From positions 1 to 64,000 of the forward strand of contig CAZIFB010000017.1 in NCBI GenBank assembly GCA_964538915.1: 64,000 nucleotides of DNA, given 5' to 3'. The notes under the pieces are model-generated. The model ran no database searches. It saw only the letters and a list, made by a program, of their open reading frames with translations, and was not told the DNA's origin. The position numbers and the translations under genes were made by a program. Below, piece after piece: positions 9,271 to 17,329 of the stretch (position 1 is the stretch's first letter; each line of letters begins with the position of its first letter). This DNA comes from JAEUHQ01 sp964538915. Lineage in GTDB: Bacteria; Planctomycetota; UBA1135; UBA2386.

Positions 9271-9450
9271 ATGCGTGTGCAAGGCGGCGTCGAGCACCTG
9301 CGGCACACACACCTCACGCTCGACGTGATTCCTGGGCGCGGCGGCAGGTTCTCGCTCGAGGGACCGCCGGGCGCGCGGTTCCCGATCCGCTGGCGCGTTC
9401 ACGGCGACGAACTCGCCGCTCTGCGCGATCGCCCGATCGAGACCGGCTGA
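9271..9450 (+). CDS. Possible small protein (59 residues), uncertain
   Basis: An open frame of 59 codons from ATG 9271 between the trxC start and the next hairpin. The peptide looks beta-rich and balanced (for example HLTLDVIPGRGGRFSLEG and FPIRWRVHGDELAAL), unlike the Arg-rich antisense shadows around it, which is the only reason to call it. A TACCTT hexamer at 9216-9221 lies upstream, but the ATG just after it (9227) is in another frame. The gene is followed 33 bases later by a stem-loop. I recognise no family. It may be spurious. Confidence 0.35.
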   Translation: MRVQGGVEHLRHTHLTLDVIPGRGGRFSLEGPPGARFPIRWRVHGDELAALRDRPIETG

Positions 9451-9483
9451 GCGAAGAGACAGCAACTGTCCGCAATCACGATC

Positions 9484-9506
9484 GCGTGGACGATCCTTGT
9501 CCACGC
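9484..9506 (+). terminator. Stem-loop, possible terminator or leader structure
   Basis: A perfect 8-bp inverted repeat GCGTGGAC / GTCCACGC with a 7-base loop. It sits after the small open frame and about 95 bases before the beta-barrel gene. No T-tract follows, so it could equally be an operator or an mRNA hairpin. Confidence 0.4.
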
Positions 9507-9556
9507 CCGAATCGTGGCCGTTGCATCGTCGGCCTCTGCGCGGAACATGCCGCGCC

Positions 9557-9575
9557 GATCCGCTCCGAGCGGATC
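9557..9575. promoter_or_regulatory. Perfect palindrome GATCCGCTC-C-GAGCGGATC upstream of the beta-barrel gene
   Basis: Nine-base arms with a single-base centre, ending 24 bases before the ATG at 9600. The position fits either a dimeric repressor operator or a hairpin in the 5' untranslated region of the mRNA. The arms are too long to be likely by chance in so short an intergenic region. Confidence 0.5.
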
Positions 9576-9599
9576 GCTCCCGTTTCTCTCAAGAACCTC

Positions 9600-10469
9600 A
9601 TGAAGACGAATCCCGTCCTTGCCCCGATCGGCCTCGCCCTGCTCTCCCTGCCGGCGTTGGCGCAGAACATGGTCAATCCTGCCGACAAGATGCAGGACCC
9701 GAACAAGAAGCCGCAGGAGGCTCCCGTCGTCGTCGAGACGAAGCAGGTCTCCGACCTCCGCGAAGAGGACCGCATCGGCAGCTATCGCCAGCCGGAGTGG
9801 ACGTCGCATCGCCGCTTCGCCGAGACCCGCATCTACGTCCGGCCCGAGGGCACGGCCGAGTTCGAGCTGTGGATCGTCCCCGAGACGCCGAACGGCGGCG
9901 GCCCGACCGAGACCAAGACGCAGTACGAGTTCGAGTTCGGTCTCCCCTACCGCTTCCAGCTCGACTTCTACCTCGTGTCGCACCAGGACGGCAACGAAGG
10001 CACGATGAGCTTCGACGAGCAGAAGTTCGAAGTGCGCCACGCGCTCGCGGACTGGGACGAGATCTGGGGCAACCCGACGCTCTACTTCGAATGGGCGGCG
10101 GTCAACGAAGCACCCGACCACGTGGAAACGAAGCTCCTGCTCGGCGGCGAAGTCACGAGCAGCTGGCACTGGGGCACCAACTTCGTTTGGGAGCAGGAGA
10201 CCGGCGGCGCACGCGAATCCGGCTACGAGATCACGGCCGGCCTCAGCAAGACCCTGGTCGACCAGCGCTTCTCGGTCGGCGCCGAAGTGAAGGCTGCCTG
10301 GATCGACGAGGCCGGTTCGCGCGGCCACTACGACAACGAAGTGCTGCTCGGCCCGAGCTTCCAGTTCCGCCCCACGCCGAACTCGCACTTCGACTTCGCG
10401 CCCCTGTTCGGCTGCACGGACGACTCGCCGGACACGAAGATCACGATCCTGTTCGGCTGGGAATTCTGA
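9600..10469 (+). CDS. Exported beta-barrel outer-membrane protein candidate
   Basis: 289 residues, beginning with a clean signal peptide (MKTNPVLAPIGLALLSLPALAQ), which fixes the ATG at 9600. After a charged linker the chain alternates polar and aromatic residues in about ten strand-like segments (for example TAEFELWIVPE, TQYEFEFGLPYRFQLDFYLV, TNFVWEQETGG). It ends in ...KITILFGWEF, with the C-terminal Phe typical of proteins inserted by the BAM machinery. Hairpin and palindrome sequences lie in its 150-base upstream region. A pore or transporter role is plausible; the ligand is unknown. The TonB-like gene follows directly. Confidence 0.72.
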   Translation: MKTNPVLAPIGLALLSLPALAQNMVNPADKMQDPNKKPQEAPVVVETKQVSDLREEDRIGSYRQPEWTSHRRFAETRIYVRPEGTAEFELWIVPETPNGGGPTETKTQYEFEFGLPYRFQLDFYLVSHQDGNEGTMSFDEQKFEVRHALADWDEIWGNPTLYFEWAAVNEAPDHVETKLLLGGEVTSSWHWGTNFVWEQETGGARESGYEITAGLSKTLVDQRFSVGAEVKAAWIDEAGSRGHYDNEVLLGPSFQFRPTPNSHFDFAPLFGCTDDSPDTKITILFGWEF

Positions 10470-10527
10470 TCCCGAACCGCGCGGGGCGGGAGGCCGTTAA
10501 CCTCTCGCACCCGACCCACCCCCCGAC

Positions 10528-11202
10528 ATGCCTGCGCCCAAGCTGACCGCACTGTCGATGTCCGTCACCGTGCACGCGACGATCCTGATCGTCGCGTGTG
10601 CACCGTGGCTGGCTCGACGCGCATCGGCGTCGTGGCGCGCGACGACGGCGGCCACCACCACCTCGAACATGCTCGAGGAGCGCGAGGAACCGGACGGGGG
10701 CGGTGCACCGCCCCTGCCTGCGCCCGTCGTTCTCCCCGAACCCGTCGAGGTGTGCCTCGAAGAGCGCCCGATCCCGGTGCCGGAGCAGGCCACGCCGATC
10801 GCGTGCGAGACACCCAGGGACGTGGTCGCTCCCGAACCCGTGCCCACGATCGCCTGGCTCACTCCGGTGGTGAAGCACGCGCCGCGCAACGACACGGCCA
10901 ACTCCGCCTCGGTCGAAGCCACACCGATCGCCAACACCAACGAGCCGCCGAGCTACCCGTGGGTACCGTGGCGGCGCGGCATCGAAGGCACCGTGGCGAT
11001 CGAGTTGCACATCGACGCGACCGGCTGCGTGACGGCGGCATCCGTCGCCACATCGTCGGGCAACGCGGAGCTCGATCGCGCGGCGCTGGATCGCCTGGCC
11101 ACCTGGAAGTTCCTGCCGGCGCGATCGGCCGGCGGCGCCGTCGCCTCGGTGCTCCGCCAGGACGTGATCTTCCGCATCGGCCGCGTCACCGTTCGCGCGT
11201 GA
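10528..11202 (+). CDS. TonB-family energy transducer
   Basis: 224 residues. A single N-terminal membrane helix (about residues 10-28) is followed by a Pro/Glu-rich spacer (PPLPAPVVLPEPVEV; IPVPEQATP) and a C-terminal TonB domain: RRGIEGTVAIELHIDATG, AASVATSSGNAELDRAAL and LATWKFLPA are the characteristic strand-turn-helix pieces. Proteins of this type span the periplasm and pass proton-motive-force energy to outer-membrane receptors. It lies 58 bases after the beta-barrel gene; a TAACCT hexamer at 10498-10503 could be its own -10. No ExbB/ExbD genes are in the window, so its motor must be elsewhere. Confidence 0.82.
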   Translation: MPAPKLTALSMSVTVHATILIVACAPWLARRASASWRATTAATTTSNMLEEREEPDGGGAPPLPAPVVLPEPVEVCLEERPIPVPEQATPIACETPRDVVAPEPVPTIAWLTPVVKHAPRNDTANSASVEATPIANTNEPPSYPWVPWRRGIEGTVAIELHIDATGCVTAASVATSSGNAELDRAALDRLATWKFLPARSAGGAVASVLRQDVIFRIGRVTVRA

Positions 11203-11229
11203 CGACAGGCGCCCGCGGGGCGGCGAGGC

Positions 11230-13053
11230 TCAGTACTGCACGCTGAACGGGTTCGTGACGCCCCACAGCCAGGTGGGATCGCCGAAGTCGAGCACGATGC
11301 CCTGGAAGTGCCACAACAGGCCGCCGAAGTCGGACGGCACGTTCGTGTAGTTCGCCACGGCGATGCCGGTGACCGGGTCGTTGGGTCGCAGCGTGAAGTC
11401 GATGATCAGCTCGGAGAAGGCGTTGCCGATGTCGAGCGACAGGAAGCCCGGCGCAAGGCTGGGCGTCAGCGACGTGCTGATCATGTTGAGCGAGAACGCC
11501 GGGCCGGTCACCGGCCCCGAGTGCGTGAGCACGTGTTGCGGCCACCATGCGGGCACGTTCGCCTCGCTGTAGAGCTTCGGCGAAGTCGGCGCGACGAGGT
11601 CGATCTGGATCGAGTTGCTCGGAATCACCGGGTTGATGACCGCGAGCGGATAGTTGCCGGGCACGGCACCGGGCCGCGGGTGCACTTCGACGTGCTGGTT
11701 GTCCAGCACCTTGAAGTAGCCCTGGTACCAGAACTCCGGGCTCTTGAAGCCGACGATGTCCCACCCGATCGCGATCTGCTCCGCCCATGCGAGGTGATCG
11801 CCTTCGACCACGAAGCCCTGGTCGGTGAGCGTCGACAGCGTCGGATTCACCGCGGGAGTCACGAGCTCCGGGAACGGCAGCACGGGGAACACGGCCGTCG
11901 TCGAGAAGACCTCGACCGGGCCGGTCACCGCGATCGTGCGAGCGGTCGGCTGCGACGCGACGTTCGCCGTGAACGTGCCGTAGTAGCCGATGTACGCATT
12001 CGCCTGGTTCACGCCGTCGCCGACCTGCACCGCGATGTTGTTCGACAGCGTGACGACGCCGCCTTCGTTGAGCTTCCTGCCGGTCAGCGTGCCGCTGGCT
12101 ACGCGGTAGTAGCGCCAGTGCGCCGGATCGACGAAGCCGCCGCCGGAGAGGTAGGCGGAGGGCAGCAACTGCAACACGGGGCTGCCGGACGGCGGGTAGT
12201 TCGCTTCGCCTGGATCGAGGCGGCTCGTGAAGTCCAGCGCCACGTCCCACGCGTCTTCGAGGTGCGAGATGCGCGCGAGCGTCCCACGGACCTCCGCGTG
12301 GCCGTCGGAATACTCCGTGAACGAACCGGCCGGAACGAACAGGTAGTCGTCACCGAGTCCCGGCATCACCATCGCGCGGCCGTCGACGAGATTGGAACGC
12401 AGAGAGTCGGGCAGCGGATGCGTCGCGAAGAAGGTCTTGTGGTCGGGCAGATCGAGCGTCATCGTCGCCGTGCCGGTCGGCGACACGGGGAACGGGAGTT
12501 GTTGCACGACGGAAACCTGGAACCGCGCCTCGAGGCCGAGGCTGCCGTTCCGGTTGTTCGCGCCGAGCCCGACCTGGATCGGGCCGCTGCTCGTGACGTC
12601 GAGAACGAGACCGTCGTACCAGCGACTGCCGACGAGACGACCGGTCGCCGCGGTGTAGTAGACGAACGCACTCGGATCGACCGGACCGATCGGTGCGTAG
12701 GAGTTCGACTGCAACTCGAGGTCGGGGGCGCCGATCGGCGGGTAACCAGGGCCGCCCGGATCGACGCGGCCGGTCAGGTGGATGTCGAATGCGAACGCCC
12801 AGTAGACGCTCGACTGGCTGAACATGCGGCCGGTCATCCGCGCCGTGCCGTCGGGCAACTGCACGAACTGGCCGCCGCCGGCGATCAGGAAATCGACGAG
12901 CAGGCCGTCGATCGCCATCATGAAGCCGCCGGTGCCGGTCGCGAGCGCCGGATCGACCACCGGCTCACGCACGGCGTGGTAGACGGGCTGTTGCGCAACG
13001 GCGGCAGGTGCAAGCAGGGCGAAGAGCAGCGCGGAACGAACGTCTTTCAACAT
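11230..13053 (-). CDS. Large secreted protein with an internally duplicated domain
   Basis: 607 residues. The signal peptide (MLKDVRSALLFALLAPAAVAQ) fixes the ATG at 13053. Two copies of a domain of about 130 residues follow (residues 60-190 and 241-371). They share the pattern DG-A--x-G, R-DPG---YPP-G-P-L-L, VDP---YY---G-L-G, a VQVG/IQVG-G-N strand and V--Q. Residues 400-607 look like an IPT/TIG-type strand domain and a tail ending TNPFSVQY, faintly like the NPFG end of the C-terminal module elsewhere in the window. I cannot name the family. The promoter is probably TATCTT (13118 to 13113 on this strand), with a GGAG 4 bases before the start. It may be a surface or matrix protein. Confidence 0.75.
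   Translation of the reverse strand: MLKDVRSALLFALLAPAAVAQQPVYHAVREPVVDPALATGTGGFMMAIDGLLVDFLIAGGGQFVQLPDGTARMTGRMFSQSSVYWAFAFDIHLTGRVDPGGPGYPPIGAPDLELQSNSYAPIGPVDPSAFVYYTAATGRLVGSRWYDGLVLDVTSSGPIQVGLGANNRNGSLGLEARFQVSVVQQLPFPVSPTGTATMTLDLPDHKTFFATHPLPDSLRSNLVDGRAMVMPGLGDDYLFVPAGSFTEYSDGHAEVRGTLARISHLEDAWDVALDFTSRLDPGEANYPPSGSPVLQLLPSAYLSGGGFVDPAHWRYYRVASGTLTGRKLNEGGVVTLSNNIAVQVGDGVNQANAYIGYYGTFTANVASQPTARTIAVTGPVEVFSTTAVFPVLPFPELVTPAVNPTLSTLTDQGFVVEGDHLAWAEQIAIGWDIVGFKSPEFWYQGYFKVLDNQHVEVHPRPGAVPGNYPLAVINPVIPSNSIQIDLVAPTSPKLYSEANVPAWWPQHVLTHSGPVTGPAFSLNMISTSLTPSLAPGFLSLDIGNAFSELIIDFTLRPNDPVTGIAVANYTNVPSDFGGLLWHFQGIVLDFGDPTWLWGVTNPFSVQY
11941..12333 (-). repeat. Tandem protein domain, copy B
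   Basis: Codes for residues 241-371 of the same protein. Matching pieces are SDGHAEVRG, RLDPGEANYPPSGSP, GGFVDPAHWRYY, NIAVQVGDGVNQANA and ANVASQ. The ordered anchors are shared with copy A, but identity is moderate, so the duplication is old. Confidence 0.7.
12484..12876 (-). repeat. Tandem protein domain, copy A
   Basis: Codes for residues 60-190 of the secreted protein. Key pieces are PDGTARMTG, RVDPGGPGYPPIGAP, GPVDPSAFVYY, SGPIQVGLGANNRNG and VSVVQQ. Confidence 0.7.
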
Positions 13054-13734
13054 GGGGCTCCGGGGAGCGGCGCGAACGGCGCGAGAAACGAGGGTGTCTC
13101 CTCGTCCTGCCGAAGATAGCGCGTCGGGGCGCGCAACAACGAACGAGGTCGTTCGCCGTTGCGTCGGCCGCGCGAAAGAACCGCCTTGCAGGGAACGCGG
13201 CACGAGCCGAACCGCCGATCGCATCGGGCCGTTCGCACGAAGGAGGCCGCAACCGCACGTGCCCTGCGGCAGTGTCTCGTTCGCCGACTTTCCGCTGCGC
13301 CGCGCACGGCGGCCACCGCCCCGGCGCGACGGACGGTACGGCTGGAACCCGCTTTCCGCACGGCACGGCGCGGGCGACCGCGCGGCTGCCGCCTGAGGCA
13401 AGGGGGTCCGCGTGCCGTCGTGCTCGCCCGCTCGTCGGCCCTGGGTTCGCCGGTCGCGAATCGAAGCAAGACATCCGGCTCGGATCGCACGCACTCACCA
13501 AGTGCGAGCCCGACGAAGCAGAGGGTTGTCCGATCCGGAGAGCTCTCGACCCCGCCGACGATTCGCAGCGAAGCGGCGACCCACTCTGCTGGAAACAACC
13601 GAGCGGCGCGCCACCGGGGAGCGCGCGTCCACTAGGGCAAAACCCTTGGCAACGACGCTTCCCGAGCGTGGCGCTCCGTCAAGTTCCCGCGGATCGCTGC
13701 CGATCCAGGCCGCTGACCGTCAAGAGGGGTTCCC
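13054..13734. other. 681-base intergenic region without a convincing gene
   Basis: The only gap over 300 bases in the window. Open frames exist on both strands, but all translate to Arg/Pro/Ala-rich shadow peptides. The left end holds the divergent promoter of the secreted protein (AAGATA at 13113-13118, i.e. TATCTT on the minus strand). I see a small palindrome CGAACGA-GG-TCGTTCG (13140-13155), a GAGCG-TGG-CGCTC hairpin just upstream of the kinase gene and an AGAGGGG that may serve as its Shine-Dalgarno sequence. Neither a tRNA nor a known riboswitch could be recognised. Confidence 0.6.
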
Positions 13735-15312
13735 ATGCTGACACTCGAGCCTTCCGTGCACTGCAGCACCAAGGCGAATGCCACGCGCGTGCTGCTCGTC
13801 GAGGACGACGACGGCGACGTCCACGTGTTCCAGCGTCTGCTCGCGAAGATGCCCGAGGGCGCTGTCGTCACCCGGAGTGCGAGCATCGCCGAAGCGATGA
13901 CGAAGCTGTCCGAGACGGCCGCGTTCGACATCCTGCTGCTCGACCTCGGCCTCCCCGATTCCGAGGGGCTCGACGGACTCCGCAAGGTCCTCGAGTCGGG
14001 CGTTCCCGTGGTCGTGCTGACCGGCAGCGACGATCTCGAGCTCGCATCGGACGCCATGGGACTCGGTGCCCAGGACTACCTGCCCAAGTACGACGTGACG
14101 CTGCAGAAGCTCCATCGCGCGATGGTGCACGCGATCCAGCGCCACGGCCTGAGGCAGCAGCTTCTCCAGGTGCACCAGCGCGAACAGGAGATGAAGGACA
14201 GCATTCTGTCACACGTCTCCCACGAACTGCGCACCCCGCTGACCGCGGTGGCGGCGTTCGTCGACATCCTCCGCGAGGGAACCCACGGGGACCTGAACGA
14301 GAAACAGAAGGAGTTCCTCTGTGTCGTCGAGCGGAACGTCCGCCAGCTGAAACGCCTGATCGGGGACCTGATGGACATGGCCCGGATCAGCGCGGGCAAG
14401 CTGACGCTCGAGACCGGCCTCGTCGACGCCAAGGCATGCATCGCCGACGTCGTCGACGCCGCCACCAGCTCCGCGACCGAGAAGGGCATCCTGCTGGACG
14501 TCGATGCCGGGCGCGACGTGCCCCTCGTCATCGGCGACGCCAGCCGCGTCACCCAGGTGCTCCAGAACCTGGCGGACAACGCGGTCAAGTTCACGAAGCA
14601 GGGCGGGCGCATCACGTTCCGCGTGACGTCGGCGCAGCCCGGCATGCTGACCGTGTCGGTCGAGGACACGGGGACCGGAATCCCGCCGACCGTGCTCCCC
14701 CGCATCTTCGAACGGCTCGAGCAGGACGACAACTCGACCATCGGCAGCCGCAGAGGGCTCGGACTCGGCCTCTGGATCGCGCGTGAGATCACGCAGTCGA
14801 TGGGCGGCGCCATCCGCGCGGACAGCGAAGTCGGCGTCGGCAGCCGCTTCCACGTCGACCTGCCGATCTACTCGCTCGAAGGCCTCGCCCGAAAGGCGAT
14901 CGGCGACGCGGGCACGAACGCGATGACCATCGTGCGCGTCCACCTCGAGGTCCCCGGTCGCAGGTCTCCTGGATGCCGGCTGCAGAGCGCACGACAAGAA
15001 GCGATGCGCAGCCTGCAGAGCTGCCTCGTGACGTCGACGGACACGCTGGTCCCGGAGGTGTTCTGCGCCGAATCCGCGATCGACGTCTTCGCTCTGGTGC
15101 GAACGGACGCCCGCGGTGCGCAAAGCGTCAAGAGCCGGCTCGTCAGCCAGTTCGGCGATCCGATGGCGCGACTGACCCGCAGCGGCTACTGCGCCGACGT
15201 CTCGACCGACACGGTGGAGAAGGTGACCGACACCGGGGACTTCGTGTCCCAGCTGACACGCCGTTTGCGCGACCAGCTGGAGCCCCTGCGGACCATCCCG
15301 CGCCCGAAGTAG
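13735..15312 (+). CDS. Hybrid receiver-histidine kinase with an unassigned C-terminal domain
   Basis: 525 residues, no membrane helix. The receiver domain is at residues 18-135 with acidic cluster VEDDDGD, phosphoacceptor Asp70 (ILLLDLGLP) and Lys118. A coiled linker leads to the HisKA domain with His163 (SHVSHELRTPLT). HATPase motifs follow: N-box NLADNAVKF, G1 DTGTGIP and G2 GLGLGLWIA. Having the receiver at the N-terminus suggests phosphoryl input from another kinase. Residues 380-525 belong to neither domain and are predicted alpha/beta; the strand IDVFALVRTDARGAQ resembles the core strand of GGDEF-type domains without their catalytic signature. It heads a run of receiver genes on the same strand. 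Confidence 0.88.
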   Translation: MLTLEPSVHCSTKANATRVLLVEDDDGDVHVFQRLLAKMPEGAVVTRSASIAEAMTKLSETAAFDILLLDLGLPDSEGLDGLRKVLESGVPVVVLTGSDDLELASDAMGLGAQDYLPKYDVTLQKLHRAMVHAIQRHGLRQQLLQVHQREQEMKDSILSHVSHELRTPLTAVAAFVDILREGTHGDLNEKQKEFLCVVERNVRQLKRLIGDLMDMARISAGKLTLETGLVDAKACIADVVDAATSSATEKGILLDVDAGRDVPLVIGDASRVTQVLQNLADNAVKFTKQGGRITFRVTSAQPGMLTVSVEDTGTGIPPTVLPRIFERLEQDDNSTIGSRRGLGLGLWIAREITQSMGGAIRADSEVGVGSRFHVDLPIYSLEGLARKAIGDAGTNAMTIVRVHLEVPGRRSPGCRLQSARQEAMRSLQSCLVTSTDTLVPEVFCAESAIDVFALVRTDARGAQSVKSRLVSQFGDPMARLTRSGYCADVSTDTVEKVTDTGDFVSQLTRRLRDQLEPLRTIPRPK

Positions 15313-15334
15313 TTCACCGTCCCGCCCGGGACAC

Positions 15335-15342
15335 GCTAGGCT
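15335..15342 (+). promoter_or_regulatory. Candidate promoter GCTAGGCT with flanking palindrome and strong Shine-Dalgarno
   Basis: TAGGCT (15337-15342) fits the TANNNT pattern seen elsewhere but lies 19 bases before the ATG at 15362, leaving room for GGAGGAG at 15352-15358. Just upstream, GTCCCG-CC-CGGGAC (15319-15332) is a perfect palindrome that could be an operator, or part of a terminator for the kinase gene. Confidence 0.45.
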
Positions 15343-15361
15343 TCCCCCCCTGGAGGAGTCG

Positions 15362-15823
15362 ATGCGCAGTCCAAGGCGTGCCGTGATTCTGATGGTCGAC
15401 GATGACCCCGGTGATCGCGAGCTGACCATGCGTCAGTTCGCCCGGTCCAAGATCCGCAACGACATGCACGTCGTCGAGGACGGGGAAGAGGCGATGGACT
15501 ACCTGCAACGGCGCGGTCGCTACAGCGACCCGGCGACGAGCCCTCGCCCGGACCTGGTCCTCCTGGACCTGAACCTCCCGAAGCTCGACGGCCGCGAGGT
15601 GCTTTCCCGGATCCGCGCGATCCCGTCGCTGCGAACGCTGCCGGTCATCGTGATGACCGTCTCCGACCAGAACACCGACGTCGCGACGATGTACGACCTC
15701 GGCGCGAACGCGTTCATGGTGAAGCCGGTGGACATCGGACAGTTCACGCGCGCCGTCGCCGCGCTGCAGGAGTACTGGCTCGAGATCGTGGTTCTCCCGG
15801 ACATCGCACCGGCCGCGTCCTGA
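15362..15823 (+). CDS. Stand-alone response regulator, Rcp1/CheY-like
   Basis: 153 residues, one receiver domain only. The acidic pair is in ILMVDDDPGDRE, the phosphoacceptor in LVLLDLNLPKLDGREVL, the conserved Thr in PVIVMTVSD and the Lys in FMVKPVDIGQF. The insertion YLQRRGRYSDPATSPRPDL before the phosphoacceptor strand is typical of Rcp1-type regulators that work with phytochrome-like kinases carrying an HDLQEPLR H-box; such a kinase lies nearby at 18251-19960. There is no output domain, so it probably passes phosphate on or acts through protein contact. GGAGGAG precedes the ATG. Confidence 0.9.
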   Translation: MRSPRRAVILMVDDDPGDRELTMRQFARSKIRNDMHVVEDGEEAMDYLQRRGRYSDPATSPRPDLVLLDLNLPKLDGREVLSRIRAIPSLRTLPVIVMTVSDQNTDVATMYDLGANAFMVKPVDIGQFTRAVAALQEYWLEIVVLPDIAPAAS

Positions 15824-16007
15824 AGCGGCGCGCACGCGTGGCAGCGCATCGCGAGCCCGACGACCTCTCGGTTTCGCGGGACACGCCTTAAGGGATTCCG
15901 CGCGAGCATCCCCGGTCGAGACTTGCGCACGCGCGCGTCTCCAGGGTGATCGCTTCCGTTCCGAAAGCGCCTCCGCGCCACACAGGCGCAAACGAACGGA
16001 GGTCATC

Positions 16008-16592
16008 GTGAAGAAGCAGAGAATCGTCCTGCCGGAGAGATTCAGCCCCAGCGAAGAACTCGCTGCGGCAACCGCAACCGCCGTGGCCGAAGAAACCGCG
16101 CCGCACATCGTGGTGGTCGAAGACGACCATGATTGCAGCATGGGTCTCGCGGTCTGGCTCGACCAACTCGGTCATACCGTCGCGACCATCGGCGACGGAT
16201 CAGAAGCGATCCGCTGGATCGACGCCCATGAACCTGTCGTGGCGCTGCTCGACCTCGGGCTGCCGGGGATGCACGGCCTCAAGATCCTGCACGAGATCCG
16301 GATGCGCCGTCTCGCCACGAAGGTCGTCGTCCTGACCGCCGCGTGGGAACACGGAACGGCGGCGAAGGCAATCGCCCTCGGAGCGCACGAGGTGATGCGC
16401 AAGCCGGTCGACCTCGACCAGCTCAGGGTAATCCTGGAGGACCTGCTCCCGAAGGACGAGCCCCCTCCTCGGCCGGGTCGACGACGCACCTCAGGGTCGC
16501 TGCGCGATCTGGACGATGCATTCGACACGGCATCCCTGCTGATGGCGTGGGCCAGGCGACAGAAGGGAGCGCGCTCGGAGGTGACGCCATGA
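16008..16592 (+). CDS. Response regulator with N-terminal extension and charged tail
   Basis: 194 residues from a GTG start preceded by GGAGG (15998-16002). About 33 unassigned residues lead to a single receiver domain: VVVEDDHD, phosphoacceptor in ALLDLGLPGMHGLKIL and Lys in VMRKPVDLDQL. A 55-residue tail rich in Arg, Pro and Asp (PPPRPGRRRTSG) follows, with no DNA-binding motif. It begins a three-gene run (16008-17745) in which each stop codon overlaps the next start by 4 bases, so the three receivers are probably made in fixed proportion. The 184-base leader upstream has no gene. Confidence 0.86.
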   Translation: MKKQRIVLPERFSPSEELAAATATAVAEETAPHIVVVEDDHDCSMGLAVWLDQLGHTVATIGDGSEAIRWIDAHEPVVALLDLGLPGMHGLKILHEIRMRRLATKVVVLTAAWEHGTAAKAIALGAHEVMRKPVDLDQLRVILEDLLPKDEPPPRPGRRRTSGSLRDLDDAFDTASLLMAWARRQKGARSEVTP

Positions 16593-17329
16593 ACAACCCG
16601 ACGAAACTGCTCATCGTCGAAGACGATCCCGATCTCGCCGCCGGCTATGCAATCCGCCTCGGCGCCGACTTCGACACCATGAACGTGGTCGACGGCGTGT
16701 CCGCAGTGCAAGCTGCGCGAAAGCACCGGCCCGACGTGATCCTCCTCGACCTCGGGCTGCCGGCCGGTGACGGATTCCGGGTGCTCACCTGGCTGCGCGA
16801 GGACTCGGAGCTGAGCCAGATCCCGGTCGTCGTCGCCACGGGGCGCGACGCTCGCGAAGCCAGGAACAAGGCGCTCACGCTGGGTGCAGCCGCGTTCTTC
16901 AACAAGCCGGTCGACATCGACGATCTGGTGGCGACGCTCACCGACCTCGCGAACCAGCCGCGTCGGAAGCGCCGACGCCTTCTCGTCGTGGAAGACGACG
17001 CCGACGTGCGTACCGGACTCGTCGCACGCCTCCGTTCGCGTGACTACGACGTGATGAGCGCCCAAGACGGAGTGTCGGCGCTGATGGCGGTGAAACGGCA
17101 CGATCCCGAACTCGTCGTGCTCGATCTCGGGCTGCCGGCCGGTGACGGGTTCGCGGTGCTCGAGCGCATGCGGCGTCTGGACAAACACTCCGGCACACCG
17201 ATCGTCGTGCTCAGCGGCCGGGACGCCGCGGCGAACCGCGCAAAGGCGCTCGAGGCAGGAGCCTCGCTCTACATCGAGAAGCCCGCGACGGGATCGGAAG
17301 TACTCGCGGCCATCGAGGAACTCCTATGA
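16589..17329 (+). CDS. Double-receiver protein (REC-REC)
   Basis: 246 residues made of two full receiver domains joined by a basic linker (QPRRKRRRLLVVEDD). Each half has its acidic pair (LIVEDDPD; LVVEDDAD), the same phosphoacceptor phrase LDLGLPAGDGF and a conserved Lys (FFNKPVD; YIEKPAT), so both look phosphorylatable and the protein probably arose by tandem duplication. It starts in an ATGA overlap with the upstream gene and ends in an ATGA overlap with the downstream one. With no output domain, it may act as a phosphate sink or relay in the local kinase network. Confidence 0.88.
   Translation: MNNPTKLLIVEDDPDLAAGYAIRLGADFDTMNVVDGVSAVQAARKHRPDVILLDLGLPAGDGFRVLTWLREDSELSQIPVVVATGRDAREARNKALTLGAAAFFNKPVDIDDLVATLTDLANQPRRKRRRLLVVEDDADVRTGLVARLRSRDYDVMSAQDGVSALMAVKRHDPELVVLDLGLPAGDGFAVLERMRRLDKHSGTPIVVLSGRDAAANRAKALEAGASLYIEKPATGSEVLAAIEELL

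Noticed and set aside
9227..9328. 33-codon frame starting 5 bases after TACCTT
   Set aside because: The peptide is Ser/Arg-rich with no structure; the frame starting at 9271 looks more protein-like, so the promoter-like hexamer may be chance.
13634..13680. AGGGCAAAACC followed by GACGC upstream of the hybrid kinase, like a c-di-GMP-I riboswitch
   Set aside because: Spacing between the two blocks is too short and the AAAGCC and tetraloop-receptor parts are missing.
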